From JBNFVY01 sp049943335 (lineage in GTDB: Bacteria; Pseudomonadota; Alphaproteobacteria; Rhodobacterales; Rhodobacteraceae): DNA of 64,000 nt. Every line of letters starts with the position of its first letter. The stretch's first letter is position 1. Shown here in pieces: positions 7,905 through 16,848 of this stretch. Below the pieces are notes generated by a model. That model did no database searches. It was not told where the DNA came from and saw only the letters and a list, made by a program, of their open reading frames with translations. The position numbers and the translations under genes were made by a program. The stretch is taken from positions 1 through 64,000 of the forward strand of contig NZ_JBNFVY010000006.1 in assembly GCF_049943335.1 (NCBI RefSeq), read 5' to 3'.

Positions 7905-8619
7905 TGACCTGACGGCTGCACCGCTCTACCTAGAGTTGGCGCCGCCTGCGGATGCGGCGGCGCAGGTGGACCATCTTTACGTCTTCCGCGACACCGGCGC
8001 GTTGAGCGGCCGCGGAAGCGGGCGGTTCGCGACAGACCTTTTCGCCCTTTCGGTCACGCGCGATGTCGACGCCGACGGTGCGCGTGTATCGCTTGCGCCA
8101 CCGCGCCCGGAATTCACGCCGCGCCAGACGCCCTTCTGCGGCATCGTGGCGGGACTACGGCTGGCGTCGCGACCAGAGCGTTTGCCCGAGGCTCAGACCT
8201 TGGAGCAGTTGACTGCCAGACTTGAACGGGTCTGGCGTGGCGATGACGACCTGCCTTTGCTGATTTCTGCGCTGGATGATATTGCAAGGCAGCTGAGCTT
8301 CGCCCTGCCCCCGCAAACGTTCAGTGACCGGACCGAACGCCGCAAGACGCTGGCGCAGACCGGTGTGTCGCGGCGACGGCTGACTGCCACACGGCGTTTT
8401 CGCCTGCTGCTTGGGTCACTCGCACGTCCCGCCCCGCAATTGAGCGATCTGGCGCTGGATGCAGGATATTACGACCAATCTCATATGGCGGCGTTTTGCC
8501 GGGCTTTCGCCGGTAAATCACCCGGCGCGTTGCGCGCTCAGGCGGCACCGCGCCAATTTGGCCATTCGTTACAAGATACGCGCCTCAAGGACCGTCTAAG
8601 ATTGGTCATCAACGAATGA
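7891..8619 (+). CDS. AraC-family transcriptional regulator
   Basis: With the start at ATG 7891 (MPSSDDLTAAP) the protein has 242 residues. The C-terminal 90 residues form an AraC-type double helix-turn-helix; the second motif (LSDLALDAGYYDQSHMAAF, then RAFAGKSPGALR) is the clearest. The N-terminal 130 residues are a poorly conserved sensory domain. A longer frame from 7834 would add 19 residues inside the upstream gene and is less likely. The gene overlaps the NmrA-like gene by 14 bases and probably regulates this small cluster or a stress response. The target is unknown. Confidence 0.75.
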   Translation: MPSSDDLTAAPLYLELAPPADAAAQVDHLYVFRDTGALSGRGSGRFATDLFALSVTRDVDADGARVSLAPPRPEFTPRQTPFCGIVAGLRLASRPERLPEAQTLEQLTARLERVWRGDDDLPLLISALDDIARQLSFALPPQTFSDRTERRKTLAQTGVSRRRLTATRRFRLLLGSLARPAPQLSDLALDAGYYDQSHMAAFCRAFAGKSPGALRAQAAPRQFGHSLQDTRLKDRLRLVINE

Positions 8620-8640
8620 AAGCGAGGAGCAAGACACGCC

Positions 8641-9096
8641 ATGGCGCAGTTCGAGCCGAAAAATCCTGACTACGACGCACGCGTACGTGATAGTTTCAAC
8701 CGCCAGAATGTGATGCACACACTGGGGATCAGCATTGCCGATCTGACACCCGGCCATATCGTATTGGAAATGGCGCACCGCGCCGATTTCACTCAACAGC
8801 ATGGGTTCGTGCATGCTGGCATCGTGTCTACTGCGCTGGACAGCGCCTGTGGATATGCCGCTTTTTCACTGATGCCCGCCGAAGCAGCGGTGCTGACCGC
8901 AGAGTTCAAGATCAACCTGCTCAACCCCGCGGACGGCGAACAATTTCGCTTTGTCGCCGATGTGGTAAAGCCGGGCAGAACGCTGACCATCTGCGAGGCG
9001 CGCGCCTATGCGATCAAAGGCAAAGACGAAAAGCTCATCGCCACGATGACCGGAACGTTGATGGCGCTAGTGGGGCGGGCGGGCGTCGCGGGCTGA
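8641..9096 (+). CDS. PaaI-type hotdog thioesterase
   Basis: A 151-residue hotdog thioesterase. QQHGFVHAGIVSTALDSACGYAAF (split around residues 51-74) contains the family His-x-Gly and the helix Asp. VLTAEFKINLLNPADG is the usual following strand. It starts behind GCGAGGAG, 21 bases after the AraC-type gene, and ends the rightward cluster. It would hydrolyse a medium-chain or aromatic acyl-CoA; no substrate is evident. Confidence 0.82.
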   Translation: MAQFEPKNPDYDARVRDSFNRQNVMHTLGISIADLTPGHIVLEMAHRADFTQQHGFVHAGIVSTALDSACGYAAFSLMPAEAAVLTAEFKINLLNPADGEQFRFVADVVKPGRTLTICEARAYAIKGKDEKLIATMTGTLMALVGRAGVAG

Positions 9097-9116
9097 TGTG
9101 CCGCGGGGCAAAGGCC

Positions 9117-9180
9117 GGGCCCTCCCCCCCAAGACGGGGGGCCCAAAGTTTGACCGGCCGCCAGACATTCGGGCGGCCGG
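9117..9180. terminator. GC-rich hairpins between convergent genes
   Basis: Two inverted repeats follow each other. CCCCCC (9124-9129) can pair with GGGGGG (9136-9141), with weaker extension outward. CCGGCCGCC (9154-9162) pairs perfectly with GGCGGCCGG (9172-9180) around a 9-base loop. They separate the thioesterase from the convergent flavoprotein gene and probably end transcription from both sides, although no T-run is present. Confidence 0.5.
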
Positions 9181-9201
9181 GTATTGTGCAAAGCTGCGCG
9201 A

Positions 9202-9777
9202 TCAGCTGTTCCAGCGTTTTGCGGTTTCCACCAACCGCTGGCCGTAGGAACGCGCCGTGTCCAGATCGCCGCCCGCCGGAAACTCATCGGGGGCGCTGTC
9301 AGAGGGGGCAATCGCCAGCAGGCCAGCATATCCGCCCGTCCAGTTCAGCTTTTCGGGACCGTCCGCCTTGGTGTTTGCCGGCATCAGGCCGACACCGCAC
9401 CATAGCTGGCCGTGCTGCTGCGACAGCGTAATAAAGTACTGGATGGTCGAAAATTTGTCGCCGTTGATCGTAGCAGACGTCGTAAACCCGCCAGCGATCT
9501 TGTCTTTCCAGTTCTGCGTGAACCAGGGTTTTGAGCTGGCGTCGGCGAATTTCTTGAACTGCCAAGCTGGACCGCCCATGTAGGTCGGGCTGCCGTAGAC
9601 GATGGCATCAGCGGCATCAAGCGCCGCCCAGCTCGCCTCGTCCAACTCGCCGTCGTCAGACAATTTCAGCAGTTCTACCTCGGTGCCGTCGACACCTTTG
9701 GCGCCTTCGGCAACAGCTTTGGCCTGAACTTCCGTGTGGCCGTATCCGCTGTAATAGACAATCGCGACTTTCGTCAT
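9202..9777 (-). CDS. WrbA-like flavodoxin-fold NAD(P)H:quinone oxidoreductase
   Basis: A 191-residue flavodoxin-fold protein. The FMN phosphate loop is at residues 8-15 (YYSGYGHT), followed by YGSPTYMGGPAWQFKKF (about 61-77), both typical of WrbA and related FMN reductases. Such enzymes reduce quinones by two electrons and protect against redox stress. About 220 bases without a gene lie upstream; they hold an AT-rich stretch near 9910-9940 that could carry its promoter. It faces a convergent thioesterase. The link to the surrounding catabolism is only positional. Confidence 0.85.
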   Translation of the reverse strand: MTKVAIVYYSGYGHTEVQAKAVAEGAKGVDGTEVELLKLSDDGELDEASWAALDAADAIVYGSPTYMGGPAWQFKKFADASSKPWFTQNWKDKIAGGFTTSATINGDKFSTIQYFITLSQQHGQLWCGVGLMPANTKADGPEKLNWTGGYAGLLAIAPSDSAPDEFPAGGDLDTARSYGQRLVETAKRWNS

Positions 9778-10000
9778 GGCTCAGTGCACCTTTTGGTTGG
9801 AATCGGAATAGCTCCGAAATACGCGTCTGGTTACAAAATGAAAGCGGGTTATGTTTTGAAACCTTCGCCGACCCATCTAAGGCGAAACTTTAAGATCCAC
9901 CCATAAGGCACTAAGATTAAACTATATTACCTGACATACCAACCAAGAGTCATCGGGGTTGCAAGCACAACTGCACACGCATTGTGCGCCAAGTCAGGCA

Positions 10001-11536
10001 TCAAGTGCGCGTTTTTTCATCCGCGATCCAGGTTTCAAGAACGTGTCGCTGGACCTTGCCGCTGGTCGACCGGGGGAAGTCTTCAAACGGAATGAACCGA
10101 ACTTCGCGTGGTCGTTTGTAACCGGCCAGATGTTTCCGACACAGTTGCATAAGTTCCGCCGCATCCGGCCCGTCGTCGCCACAAGCGACAAAGGCCACCG
10201 GGCTTTCGCCCCATTTCATGTCAAATGCCCGCACCACCGCCGCATCGACCACCCGTGGATGTGCCAGAAGCACACGTTCTATTTCCGCAGGATAGACGTT
10301 CTCTCCGCCAGTCTTGATCAGGTATTTCGCCCGATCCACGAAGTCGACCGTGCCATCGCGATTGCGCCGGAACAGATCTCCCATGTGGAAGAAGCCGTTG
10401 CGAAAATCGCTGGCGTTGGTGTCATCGGCATTCCAATAGCCTGAAAACAGTGTCGGTCCACGCACCGCCATTTCGCCCGGCGTTCCATCGGGCACTTCGC
10501 GGTCCTCGGGGTCGACCAGCCGTACCTCGCAGAATGCACTGATCCGCTTGGACAGACGATCGGGCGTGACGCCCGGTGCGATTCGATCTGCTGTCCCAGG
10601 TGGCAGGCCGGTTTCGGTTGCCCCGAAAGAATTCAGATAGGGCGTGTCCAAAAGCCCCGTCAGTTCTGCGATTTGATGCGGGGGTACCAAATCGGCCATC
10701 GCGCCACAGACCTTGATGCCTTTTATGGGCAGTGGGTTGGCGCGTCGTTCGGCGATGAAAGCGTCCAACGCGCCGGGCATCATCACAAACCAGCCAATTG
10801 TGTAGCGCGACAGCGCTTGGTTCATGATCTCAGGCTGCAACCCGTCTATCATAACGACAGTGCCCCCGCGCAAGATCGTCGCCAACGCATGGTCGGTGGA
10901 CACCATGTGAAACATGGGGGCCCAGGCGATGAACCCGTCGGCAGGATCAAGTGCCAGTTGCGCGGCGAAAGCCATGGATCGCGCGATATGAGCACGGTGG
11001 CTGATGAGCGCGCCCTTGGGCAAACCTGTCGTGCCCGATGTGTAAAGTATCGTCAGACCGGCTTCGGGGTCGTTCACCAGGGTGCCCGTGCGTGGATCCG
11101 GCCTGGCCGCGGCGACAGACGTGTCCAGCTCCGGCCCGATTTCCAGACAGGGCGTCGTCGATACGGCGTGGTACGCATCGGCAAGTTCTGGCTCGACGAC
11201 CGCCAAAACCGGTTCAACCAGAGTGATGCAATGCCGCAGTTCGTCGGGGGCAAGGCGCCAGTTCAGGCACGCGACGATTGCGCCGATTCCCGCAGCAGCC
11301 AGTTCGACCTCAAGGTATTCGGAGCGGTTGTGCGACAGGATCGCGATCCTGTCGCCCGGCGCGACCCCCCTGGCCAGAAAGACGGCAGCCAGCTGATCGA
11401 CGCGCTTCAGCAAATCGCCGTATGTCAGCCGTTTGCGGCCGTCTTCGACAGCCAGAGCATCCGCGCAGTCGTGCGCACGGGTCCGAAAGATGGAATACAG
11501 ATCGGCGCGCCCTGCACGCATGACCTCGGGCAGCAT
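10001..11536 (-). CDS. AMP-forming acyl-CoA ligase
   Basis: A 511-residue ANL-superfamily ligase. YTSGTTGLPKGA (about residues 163-174) is the ATP loop. SFGATETG near the middle is the adenine motif, and the C-terminal part has the hinge D-x6-K (DRAKYLIKTGGENVYPAEIE) and PRSTSGKVQRH with the catalytic Lys. Size and layout match medium/long-chain fatty acid or aromatic acid CoA ligases. It starts behind AAAGGAGG and follows the FadH-type gene by 27 bases on the same strand, so both probably respond to operator 2. The likely role is to produce the acyl-CoA that FadH and the ACADs handle. Confidence 0.87.
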   Translation of the reverse strand: MLPEVMRAGRADLYSIFRTRAHDCADALAVEDGRKRLTYGDLLKRVDQLAAVFLARGVAPGDRIAILSHNRSEYLEVELAAAGIGAIVACLNWRLAPDELRHCITLVEPVLAVVEPELADAYHAVSTTPCLEIGPELDTSVAAARPDPRTGTLVNDPEAGLTILYTSGTTGLPKGALISHRAHIARSMAFAAQLALDPADGFIAWAPMFHMVSTDHALATILRGGTVVMIDGLQPEIMNQALSRYTIGWFVMMPGALDAFIAERRANPLPIKGIKVCGAMADLVPPHQIAELTGLLDTPYLNSFGATETGLPPGTADRIAPGVTPDRLSKRISAFCEVRLVDPEDREVPDGTPGEMAVRGPTLFSGYWNADDTNASDFRNGFFHMGDLFRRNRDGTVDFVDRAKYLIKTGGENVYPAEIERVLLAHPRVVDAAVVRAFDMKWGESPVAFVACGDDGPDAAELMQLCRKHLAGYKRPREVRFIPFEDFPRSTSGKVQRHVLETWIADEKTRT

Positions 11537-11563
11537 TGCATCCTCCTTTGCCGTGGCACCTGT

Positions 11564-13597
11564 TCAGAGACTTTGCGCCAAACGCACCCCTTCATCAATG
11601 GCGCGCAGTGCATCAAGTTCGGCGGCCTCTTTTGCGCCGCCGATCATTGTGACGGTAGTGCCGCGCGCGGTGAGGTCTTCGGCCAAGGCCCGTTCCGGTT
11701 CCTGACCGGTGCACAGCACGATGGTATCGGCAGGTAGAACCTTTGGTTCTCCATCGACAAGAATATGAAGCCCCGCGTCATCGATACGGTCATATACGAC
11801 CCCGCCCAGGGCCTCGACGCCATGCTTGCGCAACGCGTTGCGTAGGATCCAGCCCGTCGAAACGCCAAGCCCCGCGCCCGGTTTCGTGGCCTTGCGCTGA
11901 AGCATGACAACCTTGCGGCGCGAAGATTTTGCGGCCAGCGGATCGCCCGCCAAGGCGCCCGCCATGGCGAAATCCGGATCCACGCCCCATGTTTCGCAGA
12001 ACGTGTCGGTGTCGTGGGCCTCGGCCGATTCGGTCACCAGGAACTCGGCAACGTCATGGCCGATGCCCCCTGCCCCCATCACCAACACCGTGTCGCCCGC
12101 CGTGCGCTCCCCCGACAGGATCTCGGCGTAGGTCGCGACACTAGGATGGTCCACCCCCGGCAGATCGGGAATGCGCGGCGTGACCCCGGTGGAAATGACC
12201 ACATGGTCAAAGCCCTTCAGATCATCCACCCCGGCCCGTTGCCCAAGACGCAGCTTGACGCCGTGCTTTTGCATCTTGCCGGTATAATAGCGCAGTGTTT
12301 CGTCGAATTCGTCCTTGCCCGGTGCGGCGCGCGCCAGATTCAATTGACCACCCAGCTTGTCCTGGGCTTCGAACAAAGTGACGTCGTGGCCCAGACTGGC
12401 GGCCTCGGCGGCCGTAGCCATGCCTGCGGCGCCGCCGCCAACGACGGCCACCTTCTTTGGTGACTCTGTCGGCGTATCGCGGAATTCAGTTTCATGCCCG
12501 GCCCGAGGGTTGACCAGACATCCGACCGGCCGATCCGAAAACAGGAAATCGAGGCAGGCCTGGTTGCAGGCAATACAGGTGTTGATCTCGTCCGCGTGAC
12601 CTTCGCGCGCCTTCTTGACGAAATGCGGATCGGCCAGAAATGGCCGCGCCATCGAAATCATATCCGCCCCGCCAGAGGCAAGAATGTCTTCTGCAAGCTC
12701 GGGGGTGTTGATTCGGTTCGAGGCAACCACCGGGATCGATACCGCAGCCTTTACGTTCGCCGCTGCCTGACGCCAGGCCCCGCGCGGAACCGGATACGCA
12801 ATGGTCGGCACGCGTGCTTCGTGCCAGCCAATCCCGGTGTTCAGGATATCCGCGCCTGCGGCTTCAATCTTGCGCGCCAGGTCTGCGATTTCATCAGCGG
12901 GCGCGCCGCCGTCGACCAAATCGGCGGCCGAAATCCGGTAAATGACAAGGAATTCGGGCCCGCAGCGTTCGCGCACCGCGCGCACGATTTCGACCGGGAA
13001 GCGGTGGCGATTCTCGGCGCTGCCGCCCCAGTCGTCTTCGCGCTTGTTGGTATGGGTGACGGTGAATTCGTTGATCAGATAGCCTTCGGACCCCATGATT
13101 TCGACGCCATCGAATCCCGCTGCCTGCGCATTGGCGGCAGATTTGGCGAAATCTTCGATGGTACGGCGAATGTCGGCATCGGTCATTTCACGCGGAACAT
13201 AACGGTTGATGGGGGCGCGAATCGCACTTGGGGCAACGCAGCCTTCGATCTTGGCGTAGCGCCCGGCATGAAGAAGTTGCGCGCAGAGCAAGCTGCCTTC
13301 GGCCTGGACCGCCTCGCAGATCGGGCGCAGTTTTTTCGCCTCGTCAAGGTCATCGATTCGCGGACCTTCGGGATCGAATATGCCTTCGGCATTGGGCGAA
13401 AAGCCGCCAGTGACCAGAATCGCTGCCTCGCCCCGCGCCCGCTCGGCATAAAAGGCGATCTGTTTGGCAACGCCGTCAGGCTCGGTTTCCAAACGGGTAT
13501 GCATCGACCCCATGATGACACGGTTTCGCAACGTATGCTGGCCCGCGCGGATTGGCGAAAGCATGGTCTCATAGTTTTTTGTTTGCTGGTTTTCCAC
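11564..13597 (-). CDS. fadH: 2,4-dienoyl-CoA reductase (NADPH), FadH type
   Basis: A 677-residue protein that matches E. coli FadH along its whole length: MGSEGYLINEF, INTGIGWHEARVPTI, the 4Fe-4S cysteines CxxCxxxCx11C (CIACNQACLDFLFS, then GC), the FAD Rossmann motif VVGGGAAGM, the second dinucleotide motif VMGAGGIG, and MLQRKATKPGAGLG. FadH reduces 2,4-dienoyl-CoA with NADPH through FMN, FAD and the iron-sulfur cluster, needed for unsaturated acids. I place the start at GTG 13597, 9 bases after GAGGAGG; a longer frame to 13642 would run into operator 2. It is divergent from the AliB-like ACAD and shares its operator. Confidence 0.92.
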   Translation of the reverse strand: MENQQTKNYETMLSPIRAGQHTLRNRVIMGSMHTRLETEPDGVAKQIAFYAERARGEAAILVTGGFSPNAEGIFDPEGPRIDDLDEAKKLRPICEAVQAEGSLLCAQLLHAGRYAKIEGCVAPSAIRAPINRYVPREMTDADIRRTIEDFAKSAANAQAAGFDGVEIMGSEGYLINEFTVTHTNKREDDWGGSAENRHRFPVEIVRAVRERCGPEFLVIYRISAADLVDGGAPADEIADLARKIEAAGADILNTGIGWHEARVPTIAYPVPRGAWRQAAANVKAAVSIPVVASNRINTPELAEDILASGGADMISMARPFLADPHFVKKAREGHADEINTCIACNQACLDFLFSDRPVGCLVNPRAGHETEFRDTPTESPKKVAVVGGGAAGMATAAEAASLGHDVTLFEAQDKLGGQLNLARAAPGKDEFDETLRYYTGKMQKHGVKLRLGQRAGVDDLKGFDHVVISTGVTPRIPDLPGVDHPSVATYAEILSGERTAGDTVLVMGAGGIGHDVAEFLVTESAEAHDTDTFCETWGVDPDFAMAGALAGDPLAAKSSRRKVVMLQRKATKPGAGLGVSTGWILRNALRKHGVEALGGVVYDRIDDAGLHILVDGEPKVLPADTIVLCTGQEPERALAEDLTARGTTVTMIGGAKEAAELDALRAIDEGVRLAQSL

Positions 13598-13634
13598 TGG
13601 CGACGTCCTCCTCAAAACTACGCTTGATCTATAT

Positions 13635-13650
13635 TCTAACATTTGTTAGA
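13635..13650. promoter_or_regulatory. Palindromic operator 2 (probable TetR site)
   Basis: TCTAACATTTGTTAGA is a perfect inverted repeat, the exact reverse complement of operator 1. It lies in the 98-bp region between the divergent fadH (GTG 13597) and ACAD (ATG 13696) genes. A possible rightward promoter is TTGATC at 13624-13629 with TTAGAT at 13646-13651, so the right arm again covers the -10. Because the site is symmetrical and central it could repress both directions. Confidence 0.8.
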
Positions 13651-13695
13651 TTTTTTGAAAGTACATATTTTTTTCGGTCATGGGGAGGAGCACCG

Positions 13696-14877
13696 ATGCA
13701 ATTCCAGCCAACAGAAGATCAAAAGGCATTTCGTGAAACCGCGAAGCGCTTTGCTACGGAAAAACTGGCATCCAGTTATCTTGAGCGCGCCAGCGGACAC
13801 ACCTTTGATCGCGCGCTGATCAAGGAAATGGGCTCGTTGGGCCTGATTGGGGCCGATCTGCCCGAAGAATTCGGCGGACTGGGCGAAAGTTCGGTCACGT
13901 CTGGCCTGATCGTCGAAGAAATCGCCTATGCCGATTTCAACGCCAGCTATGTGCAACTTCTGGGCTCTCTCATGGGCGGAATGGTTGCCAAATACGCGTC
14001 AAAGGATATCGCGGCGGAATGGGTGCCCAAGGTTGTTGCGGGTGAGGCCGTCATTGGTCTTGGCCTGACCGAGCCGCGCGGCGGATCGGATGCGGCGAAC
14101 CTGATTCTGAAAGCCGAGAAATCCGGCAACGGATGGCGGCTGAATGGCGAAAAGACATCCATGAGCTTTGCCAGCCAAGCTGATGCGGCGGTGGTTTTCG
14201 CCCGCACCGGCGACCCGGACGGCGGCTCGCGCGGGGTCAGCGCCTTTTTCGTCGATCTGAATCAAGACGGCATCAAGCGCACCCATTTCGATGATATCGG
14301 AACCAAGCCTGTCGGCCGCGGTTCGGTGTTTTTCGACGATGTCTTCGTGCCGGCCGAAAACATGATGGCCGAACAGGACCGCGCCTTTGGCACGATCATG
14401 GCGGGCTTTGACTATTCCCGCGCGCTGATCGGGCTGGAATGTCTGGGCGCCGCGCAAGCGTCGGTAGACGAGACCTGGGCTTACGTCCAGGAACGCGAGG
14501 CATTCGGCGCGCCCATCGTGCAATACCAGGGCGTCAGCTTTCCGCTGGCCGAGGCCGAAACCCAACTGACCATGATGCGTCAGCTTTGCTACTATACGCT
14601 GGACCTGCGCGACCGCGGCCTGCCCCACACGTCGCAAGCGGCGATGTGCAAATGGTACCTGCCCAAGACCGCCTGCGAGATTCTGCATCAATGTCTGATC
14701 CTGCACGGCCACTACGGCTACACCACAGATCTGCCGCACCATCAGCGTTACAACGACGTTCTGGGCCTGCAGATCGGCGACGGTACCGCGCAGATCCAGA
14801 AACTGGTGATCGCCCGCGAAAAGGCCGGACGCGTGGCGCTGCAATACGACAAAAAGGCGAAAGGAGCTTCGAAATGA
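13696..14877 (+). CDS. Acyl-CoA dehydrogenase with catalytic Asp, cyclohexanecarboxyl-CoA dehydrogenase (AliB)-like
   Basis: A 393-residue ACAD. The start at ATG 13696 follows GGGGAGGAG; a longer frame from 13552 crosses operator 2 and is rejected. At the MCAD Glu376 position it has Asp362 (IGDGTAQIQK), and the alternative isovaleryl-type Glu is absent (FDYSRALIG). Asp as catalytic base is known from cyclohexanecarboxyl-CoA and cyclohexenecarboxyl-CoA dehydrogenases. With the BadH-like dehydrogenase under the same palindrome, oxidation of an alicyclic acyl-CoA is a reasonable inference. It opens the long operon to 25713 and overlaps the next gene by ATGA. Confidence 0.85.
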   Translation: MQFQPTEDQKAFRETAKRFATEKLASSYLERASGHTFDRALIKEMGSLGLIGADLPEEFGGLGESSVTSGLIVEEIAYADFNASYVQLLGSLMGGMVAKYASKDIAAEWVPKVVAGEAVIGLGLTEPRGGSDAANLILKAEKSGNGWRLNGEKTSMSFASQADAAVVFARTGDPDGGSRGVSAFFVDLNQDGIKRTHFDDIGTKPVGRGSVFFDDVFVPAENMMAEQDRAFGTIMAGFDYSRALIGLECLGAAQASVDETWAYVQEREAFGAPIVQYQGVSFPLAEAETQLTMMRQLCYYTLDLRDRGLPHTSQAAMCKWYLPKTACEILHQCLILHGHYGYTTDLPHHQRYNDVLGLQIGDGTAQIQKLVIAREKAGRVALQYDKKAKGASK

Positions 14878-15653
14878 GCGATCCTGTCATTGCCAGCATC
14901 GAAGGTGCTACCGGCATCATTGATCTGGCCCGCCCTGAGAAATTCAATTGCCTGTCACTCGACGTGCATGAGCGGATCTCTGCCGCGCGCGCGGAATTTG
15001 AGGCGAACCCGGACATCCGGGCGATCCTCATCCGGGCGCAGGGCAAGCACTTTTGCACCGGCGCCGACCTGGTGGAAGTGAAAGGTAAATTGAACGATCC
15101 CGCCGCGCTCGACCATTTCATCGCCTTCGGCATGAAAAACCTGCGCGCGCTTGAGGCCTCCTCCCTCCCAGTCGTAGTGGCTGTGCAGGGCTTGTGTCTG
15201 GCCGGCGGGATCGAATTGATGCTGGCCTGCGATGTATGTTTCGCGGCCGAAAGCGCCCAGTTTGGCGATCAGCATGCGCAATTCGGTCTGATCCCCGGTT
15301 GGGGCGGATCGCAACGGCTGACGCGGTTGATGGGTCAGCGCCGTGCGCTTGATCTGATGTTCTCGGCCCGCTGGCTTGAAGCAGGCGAGGCGAAAGAGGC
15401 CGGTTTGGTCAACTACATCGTGCCGGATGCAGATCTACACACCGCCGCGCTGGAATATTGCCAAAAAATTGCCACCCGCTCGCGTCCCGGCATCGCCGAG
15501 ATGAAGCGTTTGGCGCGGGAAGGTGCCGACCTTGGCATCGACCAACAAATGCGGCTTGAGCGCGACGCCGCCGTGCGCGCGCTGCCCAGTGATGACGTCG
15601 CCGAAGGTCTCGACGCATTCGAGAACCGGCGCAAACCCGCTTTCAAGGGCTGA
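14874..15653 (+). CDS. Enoyl-CoA hydratase/isomerase family protein
   Basis: A 259-residue crotonase-fold protein starting in an ATGA overlap with the AliB-like ACAD. HFCTGADLVEV and LCLAGGIELMLACD give the oxyanion hole and the first catalytic Glu (rat Glu144 position). The second (Glu164 position) is His, in FGDQHAQFG. Tight coupling to an ACAD predicts hydration or isomerisation of that ACAD's enoyl-CoA product. BadK, the hydratase of the alicyclic pathway, is one candidate, but I cannot separate it from other paralogs by eye. Confidence 0.87.
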   Translation: MSDPVIASIEGATGIIDLARPEKFNCLSLDVHERISAARAEFEANPDIRAILIRAQGKHFCTGADLVEVKGKLNDPAALDHFIAFGMKNLRALEASSLPVVVAVQGLCLAGGIELMLACDVCFAAESAQFGDQHAQFGLIPGWGGSQRLTRLMGQRRALDLMFSARWLEAGEAKEAGLVNYIVPDADLHTAALEYCQKIATRSRPGIAEMKRLAREGADLGIDQQMRLERDAAVRALPSDDVAEGLDAFENRRKPAFKG

Positions 15654-15662
15654 GGAAGAACC

Positions 15663-16823
15663 ATGGATTTCACTTTGAACGACGAACAGCGCCAGATTTA
15701 CGAATATGGCGGACAATTGGCGCAGAAATACGACAATGCCTATTGGCTGGAGCATGCGCGCAAGCACGAGTTCCCGCACGAGATGTTCAAACAGATTGCC
15801 GACGACGGTTTTCTGGGAATCATGGTGCCCGAGGAATACGGCGGCGCCGGCCTTGGCATGACCGAAATGGCCTTGTTCATGGAAGGCACAGCCAATCACG
15901 GCATACCGCTGCTGATGATGGTGGTCGGCCCGACCATGTCGCTGGCCCACATCGCCAGCCACGGATCCGAATTCCACAAGAAAGAGCTTCTGCCGGCCGC
16001 CTGCCGGGGTGAAATTCAGTTCTGCTTCGCGATCACTGAACCGGGGGCCGGATCCAACACGATGAAGGCCACCACGCTGGCCAAGCGCCGGGGCAACCGG
16101 TTCAGCCTGTCGGGCGAAAAGACCTTTATCACCGGCGCCGAGGTATCGGACTATTGCCTGGTGGTGGCGCGCACCAAGCCGCACACCGAAGTCAGCCGCA
16201 AGACCGACGGCTTCACGCTCTTTGCCGTGGACCTGAAGAAAAAGGGCGTGGAAAAGCAGCGGGTGAATATTTCGATCCCCCTGCCCGAAGAACAGTGGAC
16301 CCTGTTCTTCGACGAGGTCGATCTGGGCCCCGAGGACGTGGTGGGCGAAGTGGACGAGGGCTTCTCGATCCTGTTCGACAGCCTGAACCCCGAACGTATC
16401 ATCCTTGGCGCGCTGTGCTGCGGCATCGGCCGCTTCGCGCTGAACAAGGGCGTGGCCTACGCGTCGGAGCGCAATGTCTTCGATCAGCCCATCGGGGCGC
16501 ACCAAGGTGTGCAACATCCGATGGCCAAGGCACACACAGCGGTCGAGATGGCCAGCCTGATGACCCGCCGCGCTGCATGGGAATTTGACAACAAGCTGCC
16601 CGCAGGGGCGTCGTCGAACATGGCCAAATACGCGGCAGCCGAAGCCGGGATCGAAGCAGTGGACGCCGCGCTTCAGGCGCATGGTGGATCGGGCTTTACC
16701 GAAGATACCGGCCTGTACGAGATGTATCCGCTGGTCCGCCTTTTGCGCACGGCACCGGTGAACCGCGAACTCTGCCTCAGCTTTATCGGCGAAAAGGTCA
16801 TGGGCCTGCCACGGTCCTATTGA
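15663..16823 (+). CDS. Acyl-CoA dehydrogenase (isovaleryl-type base, GLPRSY ending)
   Basis: A 386-residue ACAD. FAITEPGAGSNT and GEKTFITGA are the FAD and substrate motifs. Position 376 of MCAD is not Glu or Asp here (TAPVNREL); instead Glu244 in SLNPERIILG matches the catalytic Glu of isovaleryl-CoA dehydrogenase. The C-terminus GEKVMGLPRSY is shared, with small changes, by the ACADs at 24550, 39622 and 62509, so these four form one subfamily. It lies 9 bases after the crotonase. The substrate is probably branched; this is inference. Confidence 0.88.
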   Translation: MDFTLNDEQRQIYEYGGQLAQKYDNAYWLEHARKHEFPHEMFKQIADDGFLGIMVPEEYGGAGLGMTEMALFMEGTANHGIPLLMMVVGPTMSLAHIASHGSEFHKKELLPAACRGEIQFCFAITEPGAGSNTMKATTLAKRRGNRFSLSGEKTFITGAEVSDYCLVVARTKPHTEVSRKTDGFTLFAVDLKKKGVEKQRVNISIPLPEEQWTLFFDEVDLGPEDVVGEVDEGFSILFDSLNPERIILGALCCGIGRFALNKGVAYASERNVFDQPIGAHQGVQHPMAKAHTAVEMASLMTRRAAWEFDNKLPAGASSNMAKYAAAEAGIEAVDAALQAHGGSGFTEDTGLYEMYPLVRLLRTAPVNRELCLSFIGEKVMGLPRSY

Positions 16824-16848
16824 TCGCACTACCGTCACGGAGGACGAC

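Noticed and set aside
13598..13642. Upstream extension of the FadH-type gene to an ATG at 13642
   Set aside because: It would run through operator 2. GTG 13597 has a strong ribosome site, and the homologous sequence of the family begins near there.
13552..13695. Longer form of the AliB-like ACAD starting at 13552
   Set aside because: The extra 48 residues overlap fadH and the operator and look unlike any ACAD; ATG 13696 is behind GGGGAGGAG.
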